Of a stretch of DNA of 64,000 nt, positions 24,140 through 38,758 are shown piece by piece (within the stretch, counting starts at the first letter, position 1; every line of letters starts with the position of its first letter). The stretch is from Nocardioides luteus (GTDB lineage Bacteria > Actinomycetota > Actinomycetes > Propionibacteriales > Nocardioidaceae), in assembly GCF_014648595.1 (NCBI RefSeq), contig NZ_BMRK01000006.1, positions 1 through 64,000 on the forward strand. Direction: 5' to 3'. A program made the translations under genes and the position numbers. The notes under the pieces are model-generated. The model worked only from the letters and a program-made list of their open reading frames with translations. It made no database searches and was not told the origin of the DNA.

Positions 24140-24720
24140 TCAGCCGTTCGCGCGGAGCTTTTTCGCCGGCCGGTACTGCGAGACCGTGGGGTCTCCCGCG
24201 ACCCAGAACCGCCACGGCTGGTCCGGGGCGAGCCTAAGGCCCACCCGCGGCCCGGTGGCGACCTCGATCTGCGACCACTCCCCGACCGGCGCCAGGTCGA
24301 GCTCGAAGGCGTCCGTCCCGTTCATCCCCAGATCGATCCCGAGCGCCGAGGCCAGCCGGGCCGGACCACGGGCGAGGTCGACGTCGCGAGCCGACCCGCG
24401 CCGCTCCCGGGCCAGCTCGATCCCGTCGACCACCTCACCGGCCCGCAGCAGGATCCCGCCAGGCTCACCCTCCGGGTGACAGACGAGGTTGGCGCAGTGG
24501 TGCATCCCGTAGGTGAAATAGACGTAGAGGTGACCGGGCGGGCCGAACATCACCCGGTTGCGGTTCGTCTTCCCGCGGAAGGCGTGCGAACCGGGGTCGT
24601 CTGCGGCGTACGCCTCGAGCTCGGTCAGCCGCACCGTCACCCCGCCGAACGACAGCCTCGCCCCGAGGATCCGCGGAGCGGTCACCTCGGGGCGCTGGTG
24701 GAGCAGATCTGTGAGCAGCA

Positions 24721-24721
<1 letters not shown>
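24140..24721 (-). CDS. DNA-3-methyladenine glycosylase (MPG/AAG family)
   Basis: 193 residues. It has the AAG-fold motifs [18 protein letters not shown] (containing the catalytic glutamate), [20 protein letters not shown] and [13 protein letters not shown]. It excises alkylated purines. GTG 24721 shares its G with the argH TAG (TAGTG), so it is the last gene of the arg operon transcript. The homologue sits near argH and tyrS in other actinobacteria; no tyrS follows here. Confidence 0.92.
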
Positions 24722-27605
<2,884 letters not shown>

Positions 27606-28133
27606 CTACTGGATGTCTGTGGTCTTGCCGGCGAGGCTGAGGAAGCGGTTGACGAGCGTCGCGCCGCCCTTCGGCTCGCGGCCGATGACGAGCACGGTGT
27701 CGTCGCCGGCGATGGTGCCGAGGATGTCGGGGTATTCGGCGCGGTCGATCGCGGAGGCGAAGTACTGGGCGCCTCCAGCAGGAGTACGCAGCACCACCAG
27801 GTTGCCACTCCCGTCGGCACTCACCAACAGCTCGCGGGCGAGCCGGCCGAGCTTGCTGCGACCGCTGGCCGACTCCCCCGGCGCCACCGCGGTGCGGTCA
27901 CCACCTTCGCCGGGGACGGCGTAGACGAGCGCGCCGGAAGGTGCCCGCACCTTCACCGCGTCGAGCTCGTCCAGGTCGCGCGAGAGCGTCGCCTGGGTGA
28001 CGTGGACGCCGTGGGCCAGGAGCGCCTCGGAGAGCTCGGTCTGCGACCGGATCTCCTTGCCCCAGATGATGTCGACGATCAGGGACTGGCGCGCGCCCTT
28101 GGTGGCGGGACGCTGGGTCTCGCTGGTGGTCAT
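27606..28133 (-). CDS. argR: Arginine repressor ArgR
   Basis: 175 residues. The N-terminal winged helix contains [13 protein letters not shown] and [13 protein letters not shown]. The C-terminal oligomerisation and arginine-binding domain contains [12 protein letters not shown]. As a hexamer with arginine it should repress this operon from ARG boxes upstream of argC. ATG 28133 overlaps the argF stop (ATGA). A glutamate/glycine-rich insert ([17 protein letters not shown]) links the domains. Confidence 0.95.
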   Translation of the reverse strand: MTTSETQRPATKGARQSLIVDIIWGKEIRSQTELSEALLAHGVHVTQATLSRDLDELDAVKVRAPSGALVYAVPGEGGDRTAVAPGESASGRSKLGRLARELLVSADGSGNLVVLRTPAGGAQYFASAIDRAEYPDILGTIAGDDTVLVIGREPKGGATLVNRFLSLAGKTTDIQ

Positions 28134-29053
28134 CGTCGCTCCCAGAGGAAGGCCAGGATCGCCTTCTGGGCGTGGCGCCGGTTCTCCGCCTCGTCCCAGA
28201 CCAGGCTCCGCGGGCCGTCGAGCACCTCGGCCTCGATCTCCTTGCCGCGGTAGGCCGGCAGGCAGTGCAGCACGACCGCGTCGGGGTCGGCGTGGCCGAG
28301 CAGCTCGGTGGTCAGCGCGTAGGGCGAGAAGACCGCGATCCGCGCCTCCTTCTCGCTCTCCTTGCCCATCGAGACCCAGGTGTCGGTGATGAGCACGTCG
28401 GCGTCGGCGGCGGCCGTGACCGGGTCGGGGGTCACGGAGACCGAGCCGCCGGTCTCCTCGGCGATCTCCTTGGCCCGGACCAGCACGTCGGCGTCGGGCG
28501 CGTAGCCCTCGGGCGCGCCGAACCGGACGTGCATCCCGGCGAGGGCACCGGCCAGCGCCCAGGAGTTGCCCATGTTGCAGGCGGCGTCGCCGAGGAAGGC
28601 CGCGGTCAGCCCGGCGAGGGATCCCTTGTGCTCGGCCAGCGTCTGCAGGTCGGCGAGCAGCTGGCAGGGGTGGAACTCGTCGGTGAGCGCGTTGACCACC
28701 GGCACGCCGGAGTGGGCGGCCATCGCCTCGAGGTCGGCCTGCGCGAACGTACGCCACACGATCTCGCCCGCCTGCCGGCCGAGCACCCGGGCGACGTCGG
28801 CGACCGACTCCCGCTCGCCGATCCCGGCCAGGCGGCCGTCGACGAGCATCGAGTGGCCGCCGAGCTCGGCGATCCCGGAGGAGAACGAGGCCTGCGTACG
28901 CAGCGTCGGCTTGTCGTAGATCGTGGCCACGGTCACCGGGCCGGCGAGCGGCTTGGCGGCGAAGGGGTCCTGCTTCATGGCTGCCGCGAGCGCCAGCACC
29001 TCGGCCTGCTCGGCCGGGGTGAGGTCGTCGTCGCGGAGGAAGTGGCGGGTCAT
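28130..29053 (-). CDS. argF: Ornithine carbamoyltransferase with altered substrate motifs
   Basis: 307 residues, the normal actinobacterial length, with HPCQ (128-131), DTWVSMG (224-230) and HCLP (263-266). The carbamoyl-phosphate motif STRTR reads TLRTQ at 50-54. The ornithine-binding NN pair is CN ([10 protein letters not shown], 155-164). The expected reaction is ornithine plus carbamoyl phosphate to citrulline, but these changes at normally invariant positions leave the exact amine substrate open. ATG 29053 overlaps the argD stop (ATGA). Confidence 0.9.
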   Translation of the reverse strand: MTRHFLRDDDLTPAEQAEVLALAAAMKQDPFAAKPLAGPVTVATIYDKPTLRTQASFSSGIAELGGHSMLVDGRLAGIGERESVADVARVLGRQAGEIVWRTFAQADLEAMAAHSGVPVVNALTDEFHPCQLLADLQTLAEHKGSLAGLTAAFLGDAACNMGNSWALAGALAGMHVRFGAPEGYAPDADVLVRAKEIAEETGGSVSVTPDPVTAAADADVLITDTWVSMGKESEKEARIAVFSPYALTTELLGHADPDAVVLHCLPAYRGKEIEAEVLDGPRSLVWDEAENRRHAQKAILAFLWERR

Positions 29054-30225
29054 GCGGTGGCCTCGGCAGCGTCGAGGATGGCGGGCCAGGCGGCCAGGAG
29101 GCGCTCGGCGTCGTCCTCGGTGAGCACGAGCGGCGGGACCAGCCGGATCCGCTCGGGGGTGGCGTTGTTGAGGATGAAGCCCGCCTCGAGCGCGGCCGCG
29201 GCGACCTTGGCGGAGTCGAGACCCGCCAGGACCAGGCCGATGAAGAGGCCCTCGCCCTCGGCACGCGCGACCCGCGGGTCGGCGGCCAGGCCGTCGCGCA
29301 GCTTCTGGCCCAGCACGGTGACGTGCTCGAGGAGCCCGTCCGACTCGATGGTCTCGATCACCGCGAGGCCGGCGGCGCAGGCGACCGGGTTGCCCCCGAA
29401 GGTGGTGCCGTGGTTGCCGGGCTCGAAGAGGGTCGCCGCGCGGCCCAGACCGATGCAGGCGCCGATCGGGAAGCCACCACCGAGGCCCTTGGCGAGGGTG
29501 ACGATGTCGGCGGTGACGCCGGAGGTCTCGTGGGCGAACCAATGACCGGTGCGCCCGATGCCGGACTGCACCTCGTCGAGCCACAGCAGGGTGCCGTGCT
29601 CGTCGGCCACCGACCGCGCGGCGGCGAGGTAGTCCGAGGGCGGCACGATGACACCGGCCTCACCCTGGATCGGCTCCAGGATGATCGCGGCGGTCTCGTC
29701 GGTGACCGCGGCGGCCAGCGCCTCGGCGTCCCCGTATGCGACGAAGGTGACCTCGCCGGGAAGCGGCTCGAAGGGCGCCCGGTAGGCCCCCTTGGAGGTC
29801 AGCGCGAGCGCGCCCATGGTGCGGCCGTGGAAGGCGCCCTGAGCCGCCACGATGTGGCGGCGGCCGGTGCGCCTGGTCAGCTTGAAGCCGGCCTCGTTGG
29901 CCTCGGTGCCGGAGTTGGCGAAGAAGACGCGGCCGGTCTCACCGCCGGGCACCCGGGCCAGCAGCGCCTCGGCGAGCTCGACCTGCGGCTGGGAGGTGAA
30001 GAAGTTGGAGATGTGGCCGAGCGAGGTCAGCTGGGAGGTCACCGCGGAGACCAGTGCCGGGTGGGCGTGGCCGAGCGAGTTGACCGCGATGCCGGCCAGC
30101 AGGTCGACGTACTCCTTGCCGTCCTCGTCCCACACGTGGGCACCCTCGCCACGGGTCAGGACCAGCTTGGGAGCACCGAAGGTGTTCATCAGCGAGGCGG
30201 CGTACCGCTCTCCGTAGGTGCTCAT
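29050..30225 (-). CDS. argD: Acetylornithine aminotransferase
   Basis: 391 residues, class III PLP aminotransferase. It has [32 protein letters not shown] and the PLP lysine in TLAKGLGGG. It converts N-acetylglutamate semialdehyde to N-acetylornithine with glutamate as donor. ATG 30225 overlaps the argB stop (ATGA), and its own stop overlaps argF. Confidence 0.95.
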   Translation of the reverse strand: MSTYGERYAASLMNTFGAPKLVLTRGEGAHVWDEDGKEYVDLLAGIAVNSLGHAHPALVSAVTSQLTSLGHISNFFTSQPQVELAEALLARVPGGETGRVFFANSGTEANEAGFKLTRRTGRRHIVAAQGAFHGRTMGALALTSKGAYRAPFEPLPGEVTFVAYGDAEALAAAVTDETAAIILEPIQGEAGVIVPPSDYLAAARSVADEHGTLLWLDEVQSGIGRTGHWFAHETSGVTADIVTLAKGLGGGFPIGACIGLGRAATLFEPGNHGTTFGGNPVACAAGLAVIETIESDGLLEHVTVLGQKLRDGLAADPRVARAEGEGLFIGLVLAGLDSAKVAAAALEAGFILNNATPERIRLVPPLVLTEDDAERLLAAWPAILDAAEATA

Positions 30226-31166
30226 CTGTTCAGCTCCCTTGCTTTGCGGGTCTTGGTGGTGACGCCGGGGAGCACCTGGGTGCCGACTCCCTCGGCGGTG
30301 AAGAGCTCGAGCAGCACGGCGTGCGGCTCGCGGCCGTCGACGACGGTGGCGCGCTTGACGCCGCCCTTGACGGCCTCGAGGCAGGCGCTCATCTTCGGGA
30401 TCATGCCGCTGGCGAGCTCGGGGAGGATGCCCTCGAGCGCCTCCGGGCTGATCTCGCCGATGACCTCCTCGGGGTCGGGCCAGTCGAGGTAGAGCCCCTC
30501 GACGTCGGTCAGGACCAGCAGCTTCTCGGCCTCGAGCGCGACCGCGAGCGAGGAGGCGGCACGGTCGGCGTTGACGTTGTAGACCGCGCCGTCGAGGTCG
30601 GGCGCGATGCTGGAGACGACCGGGATCCGGCCGGCCTCGATCAGGTCGAGGACCGCGGAGGGACGTACGTCGACGACCTCGCCGACCTGGCCCAGGTCGA
30701 CCTCCTCGCCGTCGACGACGGTGCTCGCCGGCTCGGCGGTGAAGAGTCCGGCGTCCTCGCCGGAGAGTCCGACGGCCAGCGGGCCGTGCTCGTTGATCAG
30801 GCCGACCAGCTCACGCTGGACCTGGCCGACCAGGACCATCCGGACCACGTCCATCGCCTCGGGGGTCGTGACGCGCAGGCCGCCGCGGAACTCCGACTCG
30901 ATGCCGAGCCGGCCCAGCATGCTCGAGATCTGCGGGCCGCCGCCGTGGACGACGACAGGCTTGAAGCCGGCGAACCGCATGAAGGCGATGTCCTCGGCGA
31001 AGGCCTGCTTCAGCTTGTCGTCGGTCATGGCGTTGCCGCCGTACTTCACCACGACGATCTTGCCGTGGTACTCCTTCAGCCACGGGAGCGCACCGGCGAG
31101 GGTGCGCGCCTTGGCGGGGTCGGGACGACCCGGCTCGTGGGCCACTGTTTCGAGCTCGAAGTTCAC
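30222..31166 (-). CDS. argB: Acetylglutamate kinase
   Basis: 314 residues, amino-acid kinase family. It has VVKYGGNAM at the N-terminus, VVHGGGPQI, and NVNADRAA for ATP binding. It phosphorylates N-acetylglutamate and is the usual arginine feedback point. GTG 31166 has GGAGG seven bases upstream, so the TTG at 31187 is rejected. It is separated from argC by 79 bases that contain no argJ, unlike the usual argC-argJ-argB order. Confidence 0.94.
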   Translation of the reverse strand: MNFELETVAHEPGRPDPAKARTLAGALPWLKEYHGKIVVVKYGGNAMTDDKLKQAFAEDIAFMRFAGFKPVVVHGGGPQISSMLGRLGIESEFRGGLRVTTPEAMDVVRMVLVGQVQRELVGLINEHGPLAVGLSGEDAGLFTAEPASTVVDGEEVDLGQVGEVVDVRPSAVLDLIEAGRIPVVSSIAPDLDGAVYNVNADRAASSLAVALEAEKLLVLTDVEGLYLDWPDPEEVIGEISPEALEGILPELASGMIPKMSACLEAVKGGVKRATVVDGREPHAVLLELFTAEGVGTQVLPGVTTKTRKARELNR

Positions 31167-31245
31167 GCCGCCACCTCCGTAGCGCAAGCGCCAGAGTACG
31201 GACGCGGCGGCGTGATGGGCTCGTGGTTCACTCGCTGACGCTCGT

Positions 31246-32310
<1,065 letters not shown>

Positions 32311-32405
32311 GCAAAAGAGTGCCCGACGGCTGAGACGCGGTACCCAGGGGCGGCATCGGAGAAACCCAGAGGAAATCGCCGCGTGGACCGCTTAGTGTTC
32401 GCGCC

Positions 32406-33233
32406 ATGACCCGCCTCACCCCCGCCGCCTACCTCGACCACATCCGGACGGAGTCCGCGCGTTTCCGTGCCGTCCTCGCCGACACCTCCCCCACCGCACC
32501 CGTCCCGACCGCTCCCGAGTGGACCGCCGCCGACCTGCTCTGGCACGTCGCCGCGGAGGTGCAGCACTTCTGGACGTACGTCCTGGAGAGCCGTCCCGCC
32601 ACGCCGACCGAGGAGACCTATCCCGAGCCCGAGCGCCCGAAGGACGCCGACTACCAGGAGCTGCTGGAGAACTTCGACCGGATGAACGCCACGTTCATCG
32701 AGACGCTGGAGAAGACCGCGCCCGACGAGCCCACGTGGTCGTGGTCCGACGACCAGACCGCCGCGTTCACCTACCGCCGCCAGGCCCACGAGATCCTCAT
32801 CCACCGCATCGACGCCGAGCTCGCCGCGGGGGCCCTGACGCCGCTCGACCCGGCGCTGGCGGCCGACGGGGTCGAGGAGGTCCTCGACATCTTCTACGGC
32901 GGCAAGCCCGGCTGGGCGAGCTTCACCGGCGGCGACGACTTCGTCCGCGTGGACGCGGTCGACACCGACACCCAGACCTGGGTCCAGCTCGGTCGCGTCT
33001 CCGGAACGAGCCCCGACGGCGAGCGGCTCGAGGACGAGCCGGACCTCAGCGTCCTCCCCGCCGATCAGATCCCGGCCGGCACCGAGCCGGCCGTGGTCGT
33101 CGAGGGCACCGCGGCCGACCTCGACGCCTGGCTCTGGCGCCGGCTCGACGACGAGCGGATCACCGTCACCGGCGACACGTCCGTCTACGACCGCTTCCGC
33201 GCGTTGACGAACGAGCCGATCACGGACGACTAA
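32406..33233 (+). CDS. DinB/maleylpyruvate-isomerase-family protein (mycothiol-type)
   Basis: 275 residues. The N-terminal MDMPI/DinB-like four-helix domain has WTAADLLWHVAAEVQHFW and, later, RRQAHEILIHRIDAEL, whose spaced histidines are the metal ligands of the family. The C-terminal domain includes DLDAWLWRR. Members are mycothiol-dependent isomerases or S-transferases, mostly unassigned. ATG 32406 follows TAGTGT (32393-32398) by seven bases, so it is probably leaderless. Confidence 0.82.
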   Translation: MTRLTPAAYLDHIRTESARFRAVLADTSPTAPVPTAPEWTAADLLWHVAAEVQHFWTYVLESRPATPTEETYPEPERPKDADYQELLENFDRMNATFIETLEKTAPDEPTWSWSDDQTAAFTYRRQAHEILIHRIDAELAAGALTPLDPALAADGVEEVLDIFYGGKPGWASFTGGDDFVRVDAVDTDTQTWVQLGRVSGTSPDGERLEDEPDLSVLPADQIPAGTEPAVVVEGTAADLDAWLWRRLDDERITVTGDTSVYDRFRALTNEPITDD

Positions 33234-33243
33234 CGTTCGCCGC

Positions 33244-33798
33244 ATGATCAAGCACCTGGCGGTCTTCCTCGGTTCCCGCGACGGCAACGACCCGGCGCTC
33301 GCCACGAGCGCCTACGAGGTCGGCAAGGGGCTCGCCGAGCGCGACATCGAACTGGTCTACGGTGCCGGCGGAGGTGGCCTGATGGGGCAGATCTCCCAGG
33401 GAGCCATCGACGCCCAGGGCAAGGTCTTCGGAGTGATCCCGCGCTTCATGGTCGAGCGCGAGTGGGGGCGCATCGAGGGAGCGCCGGGGATGCAGACGGT
33501 CGTCGTCGACACCATGCACGAGCGCAAGGCGCTCATGGCCGAGCGCGCCGAGGCGTTCCTCGCGCTCCCGGGCGGGATCGGCACCCTCGAGGAGCTCTTC
33601 GAGGTCTGGACCTGGCAGACGCTGTCGCTGCACGGCAAGCCGGTGGGCGTGCTCAACGTCAACGGCTTCTGGGACCCGCTCGTGGAGATGATGGAGCGCA
33701 TCGCCGAGGCGGGTTTCCTGCACGGCTCCCCCGCCGAGACGCTCGTGGTCGGAGACGATCTCGACGACGTCCTGGAACGACTCGCCGCCGCCCGCTGA
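33244..33798 (+). CDS. LOG-family nucleotide 5'-monophosphate phosphoribohydrolase
   Basis: 184 residues with the LOG signature PGGIGTLEELFEVWTW and MHERKALM. It is likely to cleave N-glycosidic bonds of nucleoside monophosphates (cytokinin-activating type in plants and Mycobacterium); the physiological substrate here is unknown. ATG 33244. The -10-like TAACGT (33231-33236), seven bases upstream, contains the stop codon of the preceding gene. Confidence 0.9.
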   Translation: MIKHLAVFLGSRDGNDPALATSAYEVGKGLAERDIELVYGAGGGGLMGQISQGAIDAQGKVFGVIPRFMVEREWGRIEGAPGMQTVVVDTMHERKALMAERAEAFLALPGGIGTLEELFEVWTWQTLSLHGKPVGVLNVNGFWDPLVEMMERIAEAGFLHGSPAETLVVGDDLDDVLERLAAAR

Positions 33799-33872
33799 AA
33801 CCCGCTGAGTCCCGCTGAAACCGGACCGGAAGCGCTGAAACCGCGGTGAAGGCGTCCTGAAACCCGGACGCC
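33792..33872. repeat. Phased CGCTGAAA repeats and stem-loop upstream of drrA-type gene
   Basis: CCGCTGAAA at 33792 and 33812, CCGCTGAGT at 33802, GCGCTGAAA at 33832 and CCTGAAACC at 33856 recur at about 10-base steps, so they fall on one face of the helix. GGCGTCC (33851-33857) pairs with GGACGCC (33866-33872) 13 bases before the ATG. The stem could terminate the LOG transcript or, with the repeats, be an operator for the exporter. Confidence 0.5.
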
Positions 33873-33885
33873 TCACCGTGGCAGC

Positions 33886-34896
<1,011 letters not shown>

Positions 34897-34897
34897 G

Positions 34898-35716
34898 ATG
34901 GCTGCACTGATCTCCACCTACGCGGTCGCCGACCGCCCGCTCAAGGCCCGTCCCGGCACGGGCGAGACCATCGCCCAGACCCTGACCATGGCCCGCCGGG
35001 CGTTCATCAAGATGATGCGCAACCCCGAGCAGTTCTTCGACGTGACCATCCAGCCGCTGCTGTTCACCGCGATGTTCGCCTACATCTTCGGCGGCGCGAT
35101 CTCCGGTGACGTGAAGTCCTACCTGCCGACCATCATCACCGGCATCCTCGCCCAGACGGCGCTGACCGCCTCGATGGCCCGTGGCACCCAGCTGCGCGAG
35201 GACATGGACAAGGGCGTCTTCGACCGGTTCAAGGCGCTCCCGATCGCTCGGATCGCGCCGCTGGCCGGACCGGCGGTGGCCGACCTGCTCCGTTACGGGA
35301 TCGCGGCGACGCTGACGATCGTGGTCGGCCTGCTGATGGGCTACCGGCCCGGTGGTGGCGTCGGCGGGGTGGTCGCGGGCTGGGCGCTGACCATCTTCGC
35401 CGGCTGGTCGCTGAGCTGGATCTTCACCTGGCTCGGCACGGTCCTGAAGACCGCGGGTGGGGTCCAGGGGCTGGGCATGATGATCATGTTCCCGCTGACC
35501 TTCCTCTCCCCCGCGTTCGTGCCGAAGGAGACCATGCCCACCTGGCTGCAGCACTTCGTCGACGTCAACCCGGTGACGCTGGTCATCAACGCCACTCGTG
35601 ACCTGATGAACGCCGGCGACCTCACCCTGAGCGTGGTGTGGGCGCTGGTCGGCTGCGCCGCGGTCGTGGCGGTCTTCGCGCCGATCTCGGTGTGGAGCTA
35701 CAGCAAGAAGCTCTGA
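34898..35716 (+). CDS. DrrB-type ABC-2 permease
   Basis: 272 residues with about six membrane segments: PLLFTAMFAYIFGGAI, IITGILAQTALTAS, YGIAATLTIVVGLLMG, WALTIFAGWSLSWIF, MMIMFPLTFLSPAF and the final ALVGCAAVVAVF. ABC-2 type exporter subunit, partner of the preceding ATPase. ATG 34898 is one base after the ATPase stop. Its last 19 bases overlap the 3' end of the convergent regulator gene. Confidence 0.92.
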   Translation: MAALISTYAVADRPLKARPGTGETIAQTLTMARRAFIKMMRNPEQFFDVTIQPLLFTAMFAYIFGGAISGDVKSYLPTIITGILAQTALTASMARGTQLREDMDKGVFDRFKALPIARIAPLAGPAVADLLRYGIAATLTIVVGLLMGYRPGGGVGGVVAGWALTIFAGWSLSWIFTWLGTVLKTAGGVQGLGMMIMFPLTFLSPAFVPKETMPTWLQHFVDVNPVTLVINATRDLMNAGDLTLSVVWALVGCAAVVAVFAPISVWSYSKKL

Positions 35717-38706
35717 CCGGTCCCGGTCACTCGCGCGATCACGCCGCGGGCCTCGTCCAGGAGGGCGAGCCCGCGGCGTTCGCCGTACTCCTGCTCGATC
35801 CGGTCGAGGACGCCGGGGGCCAGCCGCTCCGCGTCCTCGACCGCGAGCTCCCAGCGCAGGTCGAGGAACGAGCGCGAGTAGCCGAACCTGTCGCCCAGGA
35901 CCAGCAGCCGCACGGAGTCCTCGGACGGGAGCATCTCGCGGTGCAGACCCCACATCCCGAGCGCGAACAGCAGCATCCCGGCGACCGGATAGTCCTGGGA
36001 ACGGCGATCGTCGGCGACCATCCGCGGCGCCTTCGCCATCAGGGCCGCGAAGAGATCCTCGCCCTCGGCGCCGTCGCCGTGGCGGGCCGCGCTGACCACA
36101 GCCACCGACTCGGCCGCGACCCGCCACGGCACCAGGTCGAGGTCGTCGGCGAAGCCGGGGAACGGCAGCTCGCCCATCGAGGCCGCCACCTCGCGCAGCA
36201 CGGCCAGACCCTCGGGTACTCGTCCCTGGGCGAGCAGGAGCTGCGCTCGGGCGGCGTGGATGGCGCCGCGGGCTCCGAAGCCGCCACCCAGCTGCTCGTC
36301 GCCGACCTCGGCGAGGATGGCGGCCGCCTCCTCGAAGCGTCCCTGACCCACTGCGTACGTCGCCAGGATCGCCTGCGCCTGGCCGAGGTCGTCGTCGGCG
36401 CCGAGGCGGCGCAGGACCGGGATGGCCTCGCGAGCGTGGTCGGCTGCCTCGCGCAGCCGGCCGAGCTGGGCGAAGAGGCCACTGAGCTGAGCATGCAGCA
36501 TGGCCCGCGGCCAGGGGCCGCCGTCGGCGCCGGTCAGGCGAAGCGCCTCGATCCCGGCGGCGACCGCTCCCTCGGGATCACCGAGGTTCTCCCGCTCGTG
36601 GCTGAGGAAGGTGTAGGCGCGGGCACGTACCTCGGGGTCCGGGTCGGCGATCAGCTCGGCGAGCTCGTCGGCCATCGACCGGCCGACGCCGCGGCCGGTG
36701 GCGGCGCGGGCCATCGCCTGCATCACCCGGAGCATGACCCTGAGCTGGGTGTCCTTCGCATCGGCGCCGACGCGTTCGAGGACGGCGGTCAGCCGCGGCA
36801 GCCCGGCGCCTCCGGTGACGGCAGCGCCGAAGAGCAGCAGCGCGAGGACGAGCCGGGTCTTCTCCAGCAGCTCGCCCGGCGGCTCCCACTCCTCGAGCAG
36901 GTCACCGACCGGCCCGGCCAGCATGATCACGCGCTGGTGCTCGCCGGCGACGGTCCAGAAGACGCCCAGCGCGCAGAAGAGCCGGATCGCCGTCTCGGCC
37001 TCGTCGTCGGCCAGCACCTGGCGCAGGATGTCGGCGAGGTTGCTCTCCTCGGCGCGCAGCGTGTCCATGGCCTCGAACTGCTCGCGGGAGTAGATCCGGG
37101 CCGCAGCGCTGTCGGCGTAGGCGCCTGCCCATGCGCGTTGCGCGGCCCGCGCGGCGGCGTCCTCACCGGCATCGATCAGCCGCATCCGGCCGAACTCGCG
37201 GACGGTCTCGAGCATGCGGTAACGCAGACCGAGCGGCGACTCGACTACCGTCAGCAGGGACTGGTCGACGAGCTCCTCGATCGTGTCGAGGGCGTCGGTG
37301 CCGAGGACCGCCTCGGCAGCGGCGAGGGTGAAGCCGTCGTGGAAGACCGAGAGCCAGCGCATCGCGCGCTGCTCCCGCTCGGAGAGGAGGTTCCAGGACC
37401 AGTCGATGACCGCGACCAGGGTCTGGTGCCGGTCGGGAGCGTTGCGGTCGCCGCCGCGCAGCAGCTCGAACCGGTTCTCCAGCCGCCGCCCGATCTCGTC
37501 GACCGACATCGCCCGCACCTTCACCGCGGCCAGCTCGATCGCCAGCGGCAGGCCGTCGAGCCGGGTGACGATCTCCTCGACCCGGGTCGCGTCGAGGTGG
37601 GCGGTGGGACGGGCCGCGACCGCGCGGCGGCGGAACAGCTCGCTGCCGTCGTACGTCCCGAGGCGACCGAGCGGGAAGACCCGCTCCGCGCCGATCGCGA
37701 GCGGGCTGCGGGAGGTGGTCAGGATCGTCAGGTGGCGCACGCTCGCGGCCAGGAACGCGGCCAGGTCGGCGACGGCGGCGACGATGTGCTCGCAGTTGTC
37801 GAGCACGAGCAGCGTCGGGGTGCCGTCGAGCTGCTGGGCGATCCGGGATCGTACGTCGGCGCGCTGCTCGGGGGTCAGCCGGTCGCGCCGGGCGACCGAG
37901 TCACGTACGCCGAGCGCCGAGCCCACCTCGCTGACCAGGTCCTCGGGCGCGGTCACGCCGACGAGCTCGACGAAGTGGACCACCGGCTGCTCGGCGCGGT
38001 GGGCGATCACCTGGGCGAGGCTGGTCTTGCCGAGGCCTCCGGGGCCCAGGATCGTGACCACCCGCGAGCTCTTCAGCATCGCCGAGACCTCGGCCGCGTC
38101 CTGCTCACGCCCGATCAGCACATCGGCGTCGTGGCGCAGGCCCGAGCGCACCGGCCGGTCCCGCGCGAGGAGCTCGGCATGCACCGCGCGAAGTCGTGGG
38201 CTGGGGTCGACGCCGAGCCCGTCGGCGAGCCCGTTCCGGTAGGTCTCGTAGCGCTCGAGCGCCGCCGGCGGGCCGTGCACCGCGGCGATCGTGCGCAGCA
38301 GCGCCTCGGTGACCTCCTCGTCGGGGTCGAGGTGGTCGAGCCGCTCGAGCAGCGGGAGCGCCTCGGCGTACCTCTTCTCCGCGGCCAGCCGCAGCCCCTC
38401 CGGCCGCAGCGACCAGGCGTCCACCTGAGCGGGGTCGAGGCGGAGGCGGTAGCCGCGCGGGGTGCGCTCGATCGCGCCGGCGTCGGTGGCGGTGCGGGCC
38501 CGGGAGACCACCACCTGGAGCGCCTTCGCCGGGTTGGCCGGCACGTCGTCGAGCCCCCAGATCTCCTCGACGAGCGTGCTCTCGGAGGCCCCTCGCGGAC
38601 CGGCGTCGACCAGGGCGCGCAGCAGTGCCCGGGTCCGCTCGCCCGCCACCGGCGAGCCAGCCCAGGTGACCTCGTCCAGCACACTCAGCGTCGTCACAGC
38701 CGTCAT
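35698..38706 (-). CDS. AfsR/LAL-like transcriptional regulator with BTAD and NB-ARC domains
   Basis: 1002 residues. In order: OmpR-like winged helix (about 10-85), bacterial transcriptional activation domain (about 95-185), NB-ARC-type ATPase (about 195-450: GPGGLGKTSLA, LLVLDNCEH, LTTSRSPL), a winged-helix-like linker and a long TPR-like alpha-helical C-terminus. Such proteins integrate signals to switch on secondary metabolism or efflux genes. It is convergent with the DrrAB-type genes and may control them; that link is positional only. ATG 38706. A 12-bp palindrome lies just upstream. Confidence 0.9.
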   Translation of the reverse strand: MTAVTTLSVLDEVTWAGSPVAGERTRALLRALVDAGPRGASESTLVEEIWGLDDVPANPAKALQVVVSRARTATDAGAIERTPRGYRLRLDPAQVDAWSLRPEGLRLAAEKRYAEALPLLERLDHLDPDEEVTEALLRTIAAVHGPPAALERYETYRNGLADGLGVDPSPRLRAVHAELLARDRPVRSGLRHDADVLIGREQDAAEVSAMLKSSRVVTILGPGGLGKTSLAQVIAHRAEQPVVHFVELVGVTAPEDLVSEVGSALGVRDSVARRDRLTPEQRADVRSRIAQQLDGTPTLLVLDNCEHIVAAVADLAAFLAASVRHLTILTTSRSPLAIGAERVFPLGRLGTYDGSELFRRRAVAARPTAHLDATRVEEIVTRLDGLPLAIELAAVKVRAMSVDEIGRRLENRFELLRGGDRNAPDRHQTLVAVIDWSWNLLSEREQRAMRWLSVFHDGFTLAAAEAVLGTDALDTIEELVDQSLLTVVESPLGLRYRMLETVREFGRMRLIDAGEDAAARAAQRAWAGAYADSAAARIYSREQFEAMDTLRAEESNLADILRQVLADDEAETAIRLFCALGVFWTVAGEHQRVIMLAGPVGDLLEEWEPPGELLEKTRLVLALLLFGAAVTGGAGLPRLTAVLERVGADAKDTQLRVMLRVMQAMARAATGRGVGRSMADELAELIADPDPEVRARAYTFLSHERENLGDPEGAVAAGIEALRLTGADGGPWPRAMLHAQLSGLFAQLGRLREAADHAREAIPVLRRLGADDDLGQAQAILATYAVGQGRFEEAAAILAEVGDEQLGGGFGARGAIHAARAQLLLAQGRVPEGLAVLREVAASMGELPFPGFADDLDLVPWRVAAESVAVVSAARHGDGAEGEDLFAALMAKAPRMVADDRRSQDYPVAGMLLFALGMWGLHREMLPSEDSVRLLVLGDRFGYSRSFLDLRWELAVEDAERLAPGVLDRIEQEYGERRGLALLDEARGVIARVTGTGQSFLL

Positions 38707-38715
38707 TCTGTCATA

Positions 38716-38727
38716 GCGATATATCGC
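38716..38727. promoter_or_regulatory. GCGATATATCGC palindrome before the AfsR-like gene
   Basis: A perfect 12-bp palindrome at 38716-38727, 10 bases upstream of the regulator's ATG (38706). It is AT-rich in a GC-rich background, and the position suits an operator, possibly autoregulatory. Binding protein unknown. Confidence 0.45.
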
Positions 38728-38758
38728 GTACGTACGGTATTTCCCCGCCTCCGCACGT

